DNA from: G963675935 sp963803125
GTDB lineage: Bacteria; Planctomycetota; Planctomycetia; Pirellulales; Thermoguttaceae
Assembly: GCA_963803125.1 (NCBI GenBank)
Contig: CAWDLR010000003.1
Span: forward strand, 2,232,001 to 2,296,000
DNA: 64,000 nucleotides
Direction: 5' to 3'
The translations under genes and the position numbers were made by a program. The stretch's first letter is position 1. Each line of letters opens with the position of its first letter. The notes under the pieces were generated by a model. The model was not told the origin of the DNA. It saw only the letters and a program-made list of their open reading frames with translations, and did not search any database. Below are positions 52,093-60,633 of this stretch, one piece after another.

Positions 52093-52779
52093 TTATTCGC
52101 CGAGCAAATCGCGGCGGCGCTCAAACGTCCGTTGGCGGCTGTTCTCATCTCGCCAGCGATCGATCTCTGCGTGATTCCCGTTTAACAATACGTCCGGAAC
52201 CTCGAAGCCGCGATACTCCCGCGGCCGCGTGTACTGGGCAGATTCCAGCCATCGGCGGCTGCCCGAAAATGAATCGTAAAGGCTGCTGTCCTCGTCTCCC
52301 AATACGCCCGGCACCAGCCGGATCACGGCGTCGATCACCACCATCGCGGCCACTTCGCCGCCGTTAAGCACATAGTCTCCGACTGATATCTCTTCCGGCT
52401 TGAGGATCAAGCGGATTCGTTCGTCAAATCCTTCGTAGCGCCCGCATAACAACAGAATTCGCTTGTGCCGGGCCAACCGCTCGACCGCCGGCTGGTCGAG
52501 CCGCCGCCCTTGCGGCGTCAACATGACCAGGTGGCCGGGCTCCGCGGCGTTGCTTCGCACCTCCTCGACGCACTCGACGACCGGCTCGACCTTCATGACC
52601 ATGCCGGGCCCGCCCCCGAAAGGACGGTCGTCTACCGTATTGTGTTTCGTCTTCGACCAGTCGCGGATGTCGTGCAAATGCACGTCGACCAGCCCCGCCA
52701 GGATCGCCCGCTTCAACAGGCTTTGGCCCAGGTATCCCTGGAAGATCTCGGGAAACAGGGTCAAAACGTCGAATCGCAT
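52093..52779 (-). CDS. trmD: tRNA (guanine-37-N1)-methyltransferase
   Basis: A 228-residue SPOUT methyltransferase that makes m1G37 and prevents +1 frameshifting. Marks are FDVLTLFPEIFQGYLGQSLL, DDRPFGGGPGMVMK, the trefoil-knot AdoMet site LLCGRYEGFDERI, and SVGDYVLNGGE with VIRLVPGVLG. The C-terminal domain has YTRPREYRGFEVPDVLLNGN then H. Length is close to the family norm. It lies 9 bases after rpsP. Confidence 0.96.
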   Translation of the reverse strand: MRFDVLTLFPEIFQGYLGQSLLKRAILAGLVDVHLHDIRDWSKTKHNTVDDRPFGGGPGMVMKVEPVVECVEEVRSNAAEPGHLVMLTPQGRRLDQPAVERLARHKRILLLCGRYEGFDERIRLILKPEEISVGDYVLNGGEVAAMVVIDAVIRLVPGVLGDEDSSLYDSFSGSRRWLESAQYTRPREYRGFEVPDVLLNGNHAEIDRWRDENSRQRTFERRRDLLGE

Positions 52780-52788
52780 GGCCGGCGA

Positions 52789-53298
52789 TCAACCTTGCTC
52801 TTCGGTGGCGGCCGGTTCGGTCTGCGCGGGCTGCTCGGCGGGAGCCGTCTCGGCGGGCGCTTCGGCAGCGGGCGCCTCGGCAGCGGGCGCTTCGGCTCGC
52901 GGCTTGCGACGGCCCTTGGGCGGCGATTCCGCTTCCTCGTCGCTTCGCTTGGCCGGTTTCGACGGCCTAGGCAGCGGCGCCATCGGCTCCGGCCGGCGGC
53001 GGGCGACCGCCAAACGACCGATCGCCTGCTTCTGCGCCTCGACCTGCGTCCCGTCGATCCCGTACTTCTTGATCAACACGCGGACCTTGTCCGACGGCTG
53101 CGCACCGACGCTCAGCCAATAGTTGATCCGCTCGCCGTTGAGAATCGCTCGGGCGTCGGTCTCGGGGATTAGCGGGTCGTAGGTGCCAAGCTCCTCCAAC
53201 ACCCGCCCGTCCCGCGGCTTGCGAATGTCCATCGCGCAAATCCGATAGAACGGCTGGTGCTTCCGGCCAAACTGCTTCATCCGAATACGTACTGACAC
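52789..53298 (-). CDS. rpsP: 30S ribosomal protein S16 (bS16) with long C-terminal tail
   Basis: The start is GTG 53298, a few bases after AGGAG. The first about 85 residues are bS16: VSVRIRMKQFGRKHQPFYRI, DIRKPRDGRVLEELGTYDP, INYWLSVGAQPSD. The remaining half of the 169 residues is a basic stretch and then an Ala/Glu/Pro repeat tail (EAPAAEAPAAEAPAE), about double the usual S16 length. The frame is open upstream through a satellite (53312-53508), which should not be translated. Confidence 0.93.
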   Translation of the reverse strand: MSVRIRMKQFGRKHQPFYRICAMDIRKPRDGRVLEELGTYDPLIPETDARAILNGERINYWLSVGAQPSDKVRVLIKKYGIDGTQVEAQKQAIGRLAVARRRPEPMAPLPRPSKPAKRSDEEAESPPKGRRKPRAEAPAAEAPAAEAPAETAPAEQPAQTEPAATEEQG

Positions 53299-53311
53299 GC
53301 GTTGCTCCTGG

Positions 53312-53508
53312 ATAGTGGTTAGTGGCCAGTGGCCAGTGATTCGTGGATAGTGGATAGTGGATAGGGAATAGTGGATAGTGGACAGGGAATGGAATCCAGG
53401 TCTCATCGGTCTGACCAGTGGCCACTGACCACTGGCCACTGGCCACTGGCCACTGGCCACTGACCACTGACCACTGACCACTGACCACTAGCCACTAGCC
53501 ACTATCCC
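53312..53508. repeat. Low-complexity satellite of TGGCCAC/GTGGATA words
   Basis: The gap between ffh and rpsP is made of GTGGCCAGTGGCCAGTG and GTGGATAGTGGATAG runs, then inverted ACTGGCCACTGGCCACTG and ACCACTGACCACTGACC runs. The halves are imperfect inverted repeats across about 70 bases. Confidence 0.85.
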
Positions 53509-54986
53509 CTATTCCGTTTCTGCTCTCGCTTCTTTCGCCGCAGCTCCCGCTCCTTCTCCTTCCGCAATTTGGCTCGCTCCTGCGGGGTCAGCCGCTTGCC
53601 GGTGGTCCCTTTCTGCCGGGCGAGCCTTCCGCTGGGATCCAACATGCCGCCCTGGGTCAGTTCCTGCATGGCCTTCATGCGGTCGCGCATGCCCATGCCC
53701 GACATCTTCTTCATGATCGTGGCGATGTCGTCGAACTGTTTGACCAACTCATTGACCTGGTGCGGCTCGACGCCGGCGCCGGCGGCGATGCGGCGGCGGC
53801 GGCTCTGGTCGATCACCTTCGAAGGATTCCGCCGCTCCTCGGGCGTCATCGAGTCGATAATTCCCAGCAGCCCGCGCATCTGCTCTTCGGCGTCTTCGTC
53901 CCCCAACATGTCGCCCATGGCGCTCATGCCCGGGAACATGCTCATGATTTTGCTGAATGGCCCCAGCTTCCTCACCTGCCCGAACATCTTCTTGAAATCG
54001 TCGAGCGTGAACTCCCCCTTCCGCAGGCGCAACTCCTGCTTGGCCATCTCCTCCTGGTCGAACTTCTGCTGCGCCTGCTCGACCAGCGTCAACACGTCGC
54101 CCATACCGAGGATTCGGCCGGCCATGCGGTCGGGGTGGAATTCTTCGAGCGATTCGAGATGCTCGCCGGTGCCGACGAACTTGATCGGCACGCCAGTGAT
54201 CGCCTTGACCGACAGCGCGGCCCCGCCGCGGGCGTCGCCATCGAGCTTGGTCATAATCACGCCGTCAAGCTCCAGCGCCTCGTTGAACGCCTTGGCGCTG
54301 TTGACGGCATCCTGGCCGGTCATCGCATCCACGACCAGGTAAACTTGGTCGGGCCCGACGCGGCGATCAATCATCGAAAGCTGATGCATCAGCTCGGCGT
54401 CAACGTGCAACCGTCCGGCGGTGTCGAGAACCGCCACGTCGGCCCCCGACTCCTTCGCTTGCTTGACCGCGGCGAAACACAGAGCCACCGGGTCTTTCGC
54501 GTCAAAATCGGCATAAACCGGCAGGCCAAGCTGTTGGCCGAGCACCTGCAACTGCTGGATGGCGGCGGGGCGCTGCAAGTCGGCCGCCACCAGCAGCGGC
54601 TTGCGGCCACGGGTGGTGAGGATTTTGCCGAGTTTGCCGCAAGTCGTCGTCTTGCCCGATCCTTGCAGGCCACAGAGCATCAACACGGAAACGTCGCTGC
54701 GGAGATGGAGCGAATGATCGACCGGCCCCATCAGCCCGATCAACTCCTGGTAGACGATATAGACGAGCTGCTTGGTCGGGTCGAGCGACTTGAGGACCGT
54801 CTCCCCCACCGCCTGCTGGCCGACGCGGTCCATGAACTCCTTGACCACCGGCAGGCTGACGTCGGCCTCCAGAAGGGCCCTCTGCACCGACTGCAAGCCC
54901 TCGCGCATGTTCGACTCGGTGAGCCTTCCGCGTCCGCGCAAGGCCCGCAACGCCGAACTCAGGTTCTCCTGGAGCGATTCAAACAT
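53502..54986 (-). CDS. ffh: Signal recognition particle GTPase Ffh
   Basis: From ATG 54986 this 494-residue protein has the N domain (FESLQENLSSALRALRGRGR) and the G domain with GLQGSGKTTTCGKL, LLVAADLQRPAA, LDTAGRLHVD and TKLDGDARGGAAL. The Met-rich M domain (IMSMFPGMSAMGDML, KKMSGMGMRDRM) ends in a Lys/Arg tail. It binds signal peptides and 4.5S RNA. It leads the ffh-rpsP-trmD-rplS-yraN group. The frame extends 9 codons upstream, but the ATG here matches the family start. Confidence 0.96.
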   Translation of the reverse strand: MFESLQENLSSALRALRGRGRLTESNMREGLQSVQRALLEADVSLPVVKEFMDRVGQQAVGETVLKSLDPTKQLVYIVYQELIGLMGPVDHSLHLRSDVSVLMLCGLQGSGKTTTCGKLGKILTTRGRKPLLVAADLQRPAAIQQLQVLGQQLGLPVYADFDAKDPVALCFAAVKQAKESGADVAVLDTAGRLHVDAELMHQLSMIDRRVGPDQVYLVVDAMTGQDAVNSAKAFNEALELDGVIMTKLDGDARGGAALSVKAITGVPIKFVGTGEHLESLEEFHPDRMAGRILGMGDVLTLVEQAQQKFDQEEMAKQELRLRKGEFTLDDFKKMFGQVRKLGPFSKIMSMFPGMSAMGDMLGDEDAEEQMRGLLGIIDSMTPEERRNPSKVIDQSRRRRIAAGAGVEPHQVNELVKQFDDIATIMKKMSGMGMRDRMKAMQELTQGGMLDPSGRLARQKGTTGKRLTPQERAKLRKEKERELRRKKREQKRNRG

Positions 54987-55294
54987 GGCAAGGTCAGCCG
55001 CGGGTAAACCCATATCTTAACGAAGGAGTGTCCGCTTTGGCAATGCGGCTGCGATTACATTCTTGTCGTTCCGCTGTGGCGGGAAATCATCCAGCAAACG
55101 CTGATTCGGAACGTAACCCCCCAACTGTAGGTAGAATGTCGCATCGGAACTGAGTAGTATTTTTTCAACGGCTGATTCGAAATGGAACGACGAATGATGC
55201 GAAATGCAAATCCATCAAGAACGAAGTTGACAGGATTCGAATCGGGATTTAGATTTCTGCGAAAGATGATGCAACACAGATATTTAGGGAGTTC
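54987..55294. other. Divergent intergenic region, ffh/DUF1573
   Basis: No gene in 308 bases, which are visibly more AT-rich than the surroundings. A promoter for the plus-strand gene is proposed at 55227-55255. Confidence 0.6.
55227..55255 (+). promoter_or_regulatory. Candidate promoter for the DUF1573 gene
   Basis: A perfect TTGACA at 55227-55232 and TAGATT at 55250-55255 have the ideal 17-base spacer. The leader would be about 33 bases, with AGGGA before the ATG at 55295. Confidence 0.6.
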
Positions 55295-56299
55295 ATGTCG
55301 ATGCTACGCCGCTTGATCCTCGTGCTGGTTGTGACCACCCTTGCCGCTGCCCCCTCTTTCGGTCAAGAATGGGCTCAGAAGATGTTCAAAGTCAAGGACC
55401 ACGATTTCGGCTCCGTCGCGCGGGGGGCTAAGGTCGAGTTCCCCTTCACTTTCGAGAACATTTACATGGAAGACGTTCATGTCTCCCATGCTTACTCGAG
55501 CTGCGGCTGCACCAGCGTCCGCGTCGAGAACCCGTTGGTGAAAACCTACGAGAAGGGGAACATCGTGGCGACCTTCAACACCAACTCCTTCTCCGGCCAA
55601 CGCGGCGCGACCATCACGGTGGTCATCGATCGTCCCTTCTACGCCGAGGTGCAACTGCAAGACCGCGGGTACATCCGCAGCGACGTCGATGTCCAGCCCG
55701 GCAGCGTTCAGTTCGGCTCGATCGACCAGGGCACCGGCTACAAACAATTCGTCGATGTGACTTACAGCGGCGGCCGCGACGACTGGAAACTGGTCGGCCT
55801 GAGGAGCGACAGCCCCCACATTACGGCCAAGGCCTACGAAACCAGCCGCAACTACGGCCAGGCCACCTACCGCCTGGAAGTCCACGTCGACAAGGCGATG
55901 CCGGCCGGCTACCTGGACGACCACCTGACGCTGCTGACCAACGACGCTTCCGCCCAGCAGATCCCGGTGCTCGTCGAGGGGCGGGTCACCCCGGCCATTT
56001 CCGTTAGCCCCGCCGCGTTGTTTATGGGCGTGGTGCAGCCGGGTCAAGAGGTCACCAAGACACTCGTCGTGACCAGCAAGAACCCCTTCCGCATCCTCTC
56101 GATCACCTGTGAAGATCCAAAATCATTCCGCTTCGACCTGTCAAAGGAGACCGCCGGGGCCAAGCTGCATCAGATTCCCGTCACGTTCGTGGCCAACCCC
56201 GGTGCCGGCAGGGTCGTCAAAACGATCAAGATCAAGACCGACCAGGGCGAAATCATGCCACAGTTGGATGCCTACGCCGTAGTGGCCGCGGCAAAGTGA
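55295..56299 (+). CDS. Exported DUF1573 protein
   Basis: A 334-residue protein with a signal peptide (about 1-23, ending SFG). The first domain (about 30-120) is a DUF1573 beta sandwich with the signature YSSCGCTSVRVENP, typical of secreted planctomycete and Bacteroidetes proteins. Two further Ig-like units (about 130-230 and 235-330) follow, as VDVQPGSVQFGSIDQGTGY and ISVSPAALFMGVVQPGQE show. A cell-surface role is likely, but its function is unknown. A strong terminator follows at 56340. Confidence 0.88.
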   Translation: MSMLRRLILVLVVTTLAAAPSFGQEWAQKMFKVKDHDFGSVARGAKVEFPFTFENIYMEDVHVSHAYSSCGCTSVRVENPLVKTYEKGNIVATFNTNSFSGQRGATITVVIDRPFYAEVQLQDRGYIRSDVDVQPGSVQFGSIDQGTGYKQFVDVTYSGGRDDWKLVGLRSDSPHITAKAYETSRNYGQATYRLEVHVDKAMPAGYLDDHLTLLTNDASAQQIPVLVEGRVTPAISVSPAALFMGVVQPGQEVTKTLVVTSKNPFRILSITCEDPKSFRFDLSKETAGAKLHQIPVTFVANPGAGRVVKTIKIKTDQGEIMPQLDAYAVVAAAK

Positions 56300-56339
56300 T
56301 GGAACGGACGGCCACGCAACAATAAGCAACCCCTATGTC

Positions 56340-56370
56340 GGGGCGGCAGTCGGACTGCCGCCCCTTTTTT
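56340..56370 (+). terminator. Rho-independent terminator after the DUF1573 gene
   Basis: A perfect stem (GGGGCGGCAGT, loop CGG, ACTGCCGCCCC) is followed by six T. This is the clearest terminator in the window. Its stem is of the same word type as the core of the element at 60539. Confidence 0.85.
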
Positions 56371-56405
56371 CGTTCGTTATGTCCCCCGCGACCGGACTGT
56401 CGACG

Positions 56406-56434
56406 TTGCAACATGCCGCTGATTGTCGCATAAT
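56406..56434 (+). promoter_or_regulatory. Candidate promoter for the toxin-antitoxin pair
   Basis: TTGCAA (56406-56411) and CATAAT (56429-56434) are 17 bases apart, with the start near 56441, just before the antitoxin. Confidence 0.4.
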
Positions 56435-56454
56435 AAGGGCGGGAGGTGGTGGTC

Positions 56455-56649
56455 ATGACTGCCAAGGAAGCCATCGTCCAAGCCGTCGAGGACTTACCAG
56501 ACGATTACCTTGTTGAACTAGCTCACTACGCCAATGCCCTGCGGCAGCGAGCGGCCCTCTCCGTTACGCCGACAGCCTTGGCCAGTGAAGCGGCACTTGC
56601 CGCTGATTGGCTTCGACCGGAGGAGGACGAAGCGTGGCGCGATCTGTAA
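56455..56649 (+). CDS. Antitoxin of a PemK/MazF-type pair
   Basis: A 64-residue acidic protein starting at ATG 56455, behind GGGAGG at 56441-56446. Its N-terminus forms a helical segment (MTAKEAIVQAVEDLPDDYLVELAHYAN), and the C-terminal part ends with WLRPEEDEAWRDL, as in small antitoxins whose tail masks the toxin. It overlaps the toxin start by 16 bases. Assignment rests on the neighbour. Confidence 0.72.
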   Translation: MTAKEAIVQAVEDLPDDYLVELAHYANALRQRAALSVTPTALASEAALAADWLRPEEDEAWRDL

Positions 56650-56966
56650 AAGACGACGTCGTCGTTCTTCCCTTTCCATTCTCCGATTTGAGCCAGAGCA
56701 AGCGTCGCCCCGCACTTGTCATCGCCGAAGCCGGCGGCGATGAGTTGCTGCTTTGCCAGATTACGAGCCAAGCCATCCGCGACCGCCACGCCGTCGCACT
56801 CGATGCAGCCGACTTCCAGTCCGGCTCGCTCAGCAAACGAAGCAACGTTCGCCCGAATCGGGTATTCACGGCGCACCGAGGCTTGATTCTGTACTCCGTC
56901 GGCCGCCTTCTTGCCCCGAAGACCAGCGAAGTCATCGACAAACTCATCGCCTTGCTACGGGAGTAA
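56634..56966 (+). CDS. PemK/MazF-family endoribonuclease toxin
   Basis: A 110-residue protein starting at GTG 56634, with GGAGGAG seven or so bases upstream inside the antitoxin gene. Typical MazF marks are GDVVVLPFPFSD-like VVVLPFPFSDLSQSKRRPAL followed by VIAE, and the LCQITSQ strand. NVRPNRVFTAHRGLILYSVG and the final helix follow. MazF enzymes cut RNA at short motifs. The first motif usually contains Arg in the loop (KRRPALV), which is present here. Confidence 0.85.
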   Translation: MARSVKDDVVVLPFPFSDLSQSKRRPALVIAEAGGDELLLCQITSQAIRDRHAVALDAADFQSGSLSKRSNVRPNRVFTAHRGLILYSVGRLLAPKTSEVIDKLIALLRE

Positions 56967-56969
56967 TAC

Positions 56970-58682
56970 CTAGTTGGGGCAATATTCCACCGAATGCGAT
57001 TCTGCCGGACGGGCCGGCAGCGCGTACCAGTAGGCCGTCGTGCTCCACAAAGGATGCCGGCGAGCGATCAACTCGCTGCCCATCTGCTCTTCGACGACGC
57101 GGATGTTCTTCTGGAACTGAAAGGCGTCGTTCAAGTGGAACGAATAGACCAGCGGATGGCCGGGACGGAGCGTGACGAACCCGGAAACCGCCTTGCGGTC
57201 GAATTGACACCAGCCGCTGTTGAAATACTCTTCGCTGCCGGTGCCGTGGTAGCTGGGCGGCCAGCCGTCTTCGTCCGACCAGATGATCCAGTCCCCTTCG
57301 CCCCACCATTCCAGCGAGGGCCAATCAACGTGTAGCAGCACGCCCACATACTTGCCGCGTCCGCGGCGGTCGAGCACCACCTGGCAAGGCACGTTCTGCG
57401 GCCCGAACTTGGGCGTCGCCTCGGTCGCGGCACGGGCTTCCGACCAGGTGGCGTGAAACCGGCCCCAGTTGTCGGGTAAGCGCTCGCGCCGCTCGATCTC
57501 CAGTTGCAGCCGCACTTTCGACAGAGCGATTTTCGCTCGATTCTCCAGCCGGAAAACGGCGCCGCCTGCGAACGGCATCGGAAAACAGGCATAAGCCGCA
57601 TTTCCCTTGGCGCCAAGCAGCATCGAGCAGAAGTTGGCGCTGTACGCGGTGATACCGCCGCTCGGCCGCCGGCCCAACACCGCAGCGGGACTTCGCAACT
57701 CTCGCCCACCCTCCGCGTAGGCGTTGCCGAAGAAGTAGCCCGCCGGCACGTCGACGCTTGGCAACTCCGCCCGGTCAAACGCGATTTGCAGCCGCAGGCC
57801 CCGCAGCGCCTCGGGCGTCGGCGGTTCGACCGTCAGCCGCATCTGGCGGACAACGCCGCAGCCCTCGACCGAAATCGTCTCAGCCGAGCCGCTCGGCAGC
57901 GCAAACGTCCTGTCGATCGCCGGAGACCGCGGCGGATCGGGAGGCGTCGATTCGGCCTTCAACCACGCCCGGCACGTTCGCCGCATCTCCTGCCGCTCCG
58001 CGTCGCTTGGAGGCCACCGCAGACTCTTCACGGTGATCTCGGCGGGGTAGGTCGTATAGGCAATCTGCCAGTAGTTGCCCCAGGCCACCGGATTCCAGTC
58101 CGGCCGCCCATAGGCCGGATTGACCAGTTGCACGCGGCAGTGTTTGGCATACGGGATCGGCATCAGCGTACCGGGATACGATTTGTGGAAGACCAGCGGA
58201 TAGGGCAGGGAGCCCTTCTTGTCATCAAAGAACGTCAAGACCGGCACGTCGATCAGCGGCTTCTCGGCATTGTCGAAGAAGATTTGCAACCGCGTGCCGG
58301 CCATCTGCGGCAGCAACATGCCGGTGAAAATGCGATGGATGCAGCCCGGCCCATCGGCGTCAAGGAGGATATTCCGGCCGTCTTTTTCGATCCGCTTGAA
58401 GTCTGTGCCGTCGGCGTTGCCGCCCGTGCGGTCCCAAGTGCTCGACAGGGCGGTATGCGAGGCTTCCAACTCAGGCAGATGATCGACGCTGCGCAGCCGT
58501 TGCAGAAACCACGTCAGATCACGAGGCGTCGTTTCGGTCGCGTTGGCTGATGACGCCAGCAGAAACAGACACAGCCAGACGATTCCGCAGACCGTGTTGC
58601 AGGCCGCGGTGGAACAATCGACCGCTCGAGTGACCTTTGCGAACCCGCAATCGGATTTCCGGAGTGCCGGCGATGACATCAT
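56970..58682 (-). CDS. Exported DUF2961/GH172 glycosidase, copy 1
   Basis: The 570-residue version from ATG 58682 has a signal segment (VCGIVWLCLFLLASSANA) and avoids overlap with its neighbour; a TTG at 58718 is another start. DUF2961 marks are SSTWDRTGGNADGTDFKRI, DGPGCIHRIF and the catalytic-site motifs WWGEGDWIIW and GTGSEEYFNSGW, the Glu of each being the likely catalytic pair. GH172 members act on fructofuranosides or D-arabinofuranosides, so the substrate is a furanoside by inference. It follows copy 2 on the same strand with a few bases between. Confidence 0.85.
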   Translation of the reverse strand: MMSSPALRKSDCGFAKVTRAVDCSTAACNTVCGIVWLCLFLLASSANATETTPRDLTWFLQRLRSVDHLPELEASHTALSSTWDRTGGNADGTDFKRIEKDGRNILLDADGPGCIHRIFTGMLLPQMAGTRLQIFFDNAEKPLIDVPVLTFFDDKKGSLPYPLVFHKSYPGTLMPIPYAKHCRVQLVNPAYGRPDWNPVAWGNYWQIAYTTYPAEITVKSLRWPPSDAERQEMRRTCRAWLKAESTPPDPPRSPAIDRTFALPSGSAETISVEGCGVVRQMRLTVEPPTPEALRGLRLQIAFDRAELPSVDVPAGYFFGNAYAEGGRELRSPAAVLGRRPSGGITAYSANFCSMLLGAKGNAAYACFPMPFAGGAVFRLENRAKIALSKVRLQLEIERRERLPDNWGRFHATWSEARAATEATPKFGPQNVPCQVVLDRRGRGKYVGVLLHVDWPSLEWWGEGDWIIWSDEDGWPPSYHGTGSEEYFNSGWCQFDRKAVSGFVTLRPGHPLVYSFHLNDAFQFQKNIRVVEEQMGSELIARRHPLWSTTAYWYALPARPAESHSVEYCPN

Positions 58683-58690
58683 TAATCGCG

Positions 58691-60349
58691 CTAATAAAGC
58701 TTCGGCTCTTTCTTCCAATCCTTGTCCTTGTCACGACCATACTCCACGACCCGTGGACGGCGCTCGCGGAGATTTACGCTCTCCAATCCCAGATTGAAGC
58801 CCTCGGATTTCGAGTTCTTTCCCACGCATTCGAGGCGAACTGTGTACTTGCCCGGATCGGGCCAGAAGTCCAACAGATGGAATTCCGTGTTGGCCACCTT
58901 GTCGCTGTAGAAATCGAGCGGATTGCCGACCTTCGCGCCGTTTACGAGCACCTGATAGCGGCCGTAGTCCGGGGCGGTCGTGCTGTTGAGCACCAGCCGC
59001 AGCGGCTCCTTCTTCTCCACTTGCAGCGGAATCTCGACCCAGCCGGTCTCGGGCTTCTCGGGCTTGTAGAACATCTGCGGCTTCATGTACAAGTCGTAAA
59101 GCTTCTGCTTGACCGCGGTGCCCGGGCCGTGATACTTCGCATCGACGTAATGTCGCCCGTAGGCCGTCACCCGTTCCAGGCTCGGCAGCGTTCGCTCGCG
59201 GGCGTGGGGCGCCCGGGCGGTGAACGTCGGCGTGCCGGTTTGATACCAGAACGCCACGCTCGAATAGTCGTCCTCGCGCTCGTTCCAACTATTGTGTTGC
59301 CCCTTGGGGTTTTCGTCCACCGACATCCAGCCGTAATGCTCGATGGTGACTTCGATGCTGTGGTTGAAGACGACCGGATCGTTGATATGCCAGCGGTAGG
59401 CGCTGGTGTGGCCGCCGACGATGCCCCATTGATCGAAATAGGGGACGCCGGAATAAAGCCCGCTGCACGCCTTCAATCCCCAAGCCGAAAGGAAGTAATC
59501 CTCGGTGCCGGTGCCCTGAATCGAAGGCTTCTGTTCGCCGTCGATGTAGATTCGCTCGTCCCCTTCGCCGAACCACTCGGGGCTGCGCGTGCGCACCGCC
59601 AGTACGGTCCCGACATAGTGCCCCTTGCCCTTGGTCTGCAAGATCACATAATCCTTGCCCGACTCGGCCGGATATTCCTGCCGATACTGGGCGTAGAAAT
59701 AGGGCGTTTCCTCGGCGATCTTCTCCTTCTTGATCCAGTCGATGTTGTAGTAGAGCAGGCGAATCTGCTTTTCGCTCTCGTTGACAATCTCGATGCGGAT
59801 CGACTTGCGGAAGGGCATCTTCCAGAAACAGTTGTAGGAATCGCCGTCGTCGTTGACCACCGGAATGCTGTTGATCGCACATCGCTTGCCGAAGCACGCG
59901 GCGAAGAAATCGCCCACCGGCGCCTCGACCGCCGGCCGCGAATTGCCGTCATAATAAATCCGCAGCAACATCTCCTGGTGGTTGGCCGCGCCGTTCGGCG
60001 CCCAGTCTTGCGGCTCCGGCCCAAGGAAGGTGATCCAGATATGCGTGATCACCCCCGGGCCCTTGGCGTCCAAAAGGACATGGGTTTTTCCCGGCTCGAC
60101 CGTAAAATTGTCGGAATTGCTCGTCTCCTCGCCCGGAGCGCTGAGAAAAGGGGCGTTCGGATCGTAAGGGATTCGTCCTCTGCCGTCTTTCGTGATCTTC
60201 TTGCTCTCCAGCGTCCCGCGGAACGACGAGGTGGCCCTCATGCTCCGACCCTCGATCGGCTTGGCGAGATCGTCGAGCGAGCCTTGAGCCAGCAATAGGG
60301 AAGGCAACGCGAAAATGACAACTGCGGCGCAACTGAGCAGTCGGGTCAT
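58691..60349 (-). CDS. Exported DUF2961/GH172 glycosidase, copy 2
   Basis: From ATG 60349 this 552-residue protein has a signal peptide (MTRLLSCAAVVIFALPSLLL). The two jelly-roll halves show DAKGPGVITHIWITFLGPEP, FGEGDERIYIDGE and GTGTEDYFLSAWG, the standard GH172 motifs. Compared with copy 1 the motif is the canonical GTGTEDYF, and a C-terminal extra beta region (about 430-550) is present, so the two may differ in substrate. The start avoids a longer frame (60484) that runs into the upstream intergenic DNA. Confidence 0.88.
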   Translation of the reverse strand: MTRLLSCAAVVIFALPSLLLAQGSLDDLAKPIEGRSMRATSSFRGTLESKKITKDGRGRIPYDPNAPFLSAPGEETSNSDNFTVEPGKTHVLLDAKGPGVITHIWITFLGPEPQDWAPNGAANHQEMLLRIYYDGNSRPAVEAPVGDFFAACFGKRCAINSIPVVNDDGDSYNCFWKMPFRKSIRIEIVNESEKQIRLLYYNIDWIKKEKIAEETPYFYAQYRQEYPAESGKDYVILQTKGKGHYVGTVLAVRTRSPEWFGEGDERIYIDGEQKPSIQGTGTEDYFLSAWGLKACSGLYSGVPYFDQWGIVGGHTSAYRWHINDPVVFNHSIEVTIEHYGWMSVDENPKGQHNSWNEREDDYSSVAFWYQTGTPTFTARAPHARERTLPSLERVTAYGRHYVDAKYHGPGTAVKQKLYDLYMKPQMFYKPEKPETGWVEIPLQVEKKEPLRLVLNSTTAPDYGRYQVLVNGAKVGNPLDFYSDKVANTEFHLLDFWPDPGKYTVRLECVGKNSKSEGFNLGLESVNLRERRPRVVEYGRDKDKDWKKEPKLY

Positions 60350-60633
60350 GGCAGGAGACTCCGGTGTGAAAGGTCGGGAAGGCAGGCAGGCAAAAAGCGG
60401 CGATCGCGCGACCCGTCTCACGCTCCGGCCGGGCGTTCCGCATGGCGGGATCAATCGGCGGCAAAAGCCGCCCAGATTGCCCACCCTAAGAATCTACCCG
60501 AGGCTATCGCCGTTGTCAAGAAACGGCACACTCAACCCAGGGCCAATCAGTTTTTCAATTTGGGGCGCTCGTTGGGGTGGCAGTGCAACTGCCGCCCAAC
60601 GCCACCGAAAACTGATCGGCCCTGACGCTCAAC
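60350..60633. mobile_element. Intergenic region with a MITE-like element (60539-60623)
   Basis: The element has ends AGGGCCAATCAGTTTTTCAA and GAAAACTGATCGGCCCT and a core palindrome GGGGTGGCAGTGCAACTGCC. It is a fourth copy of the GGGCCGATCAGTTTT shell, with a third kind of core. The rest of the gap has no gene. Confidence 0.75.

Noticed and set aside
53299..53488. N-terminal extension of S16
   Set aside because: It translates the satellite between ffh and rpsP; the GTG at 53298 has a binding site and the family N-terminus.
58637..60298. Plus-strand frame of 553 codons over the GH172 genes
   Set aside because: Antisense shadow of a gene with clear GH172 motifs.
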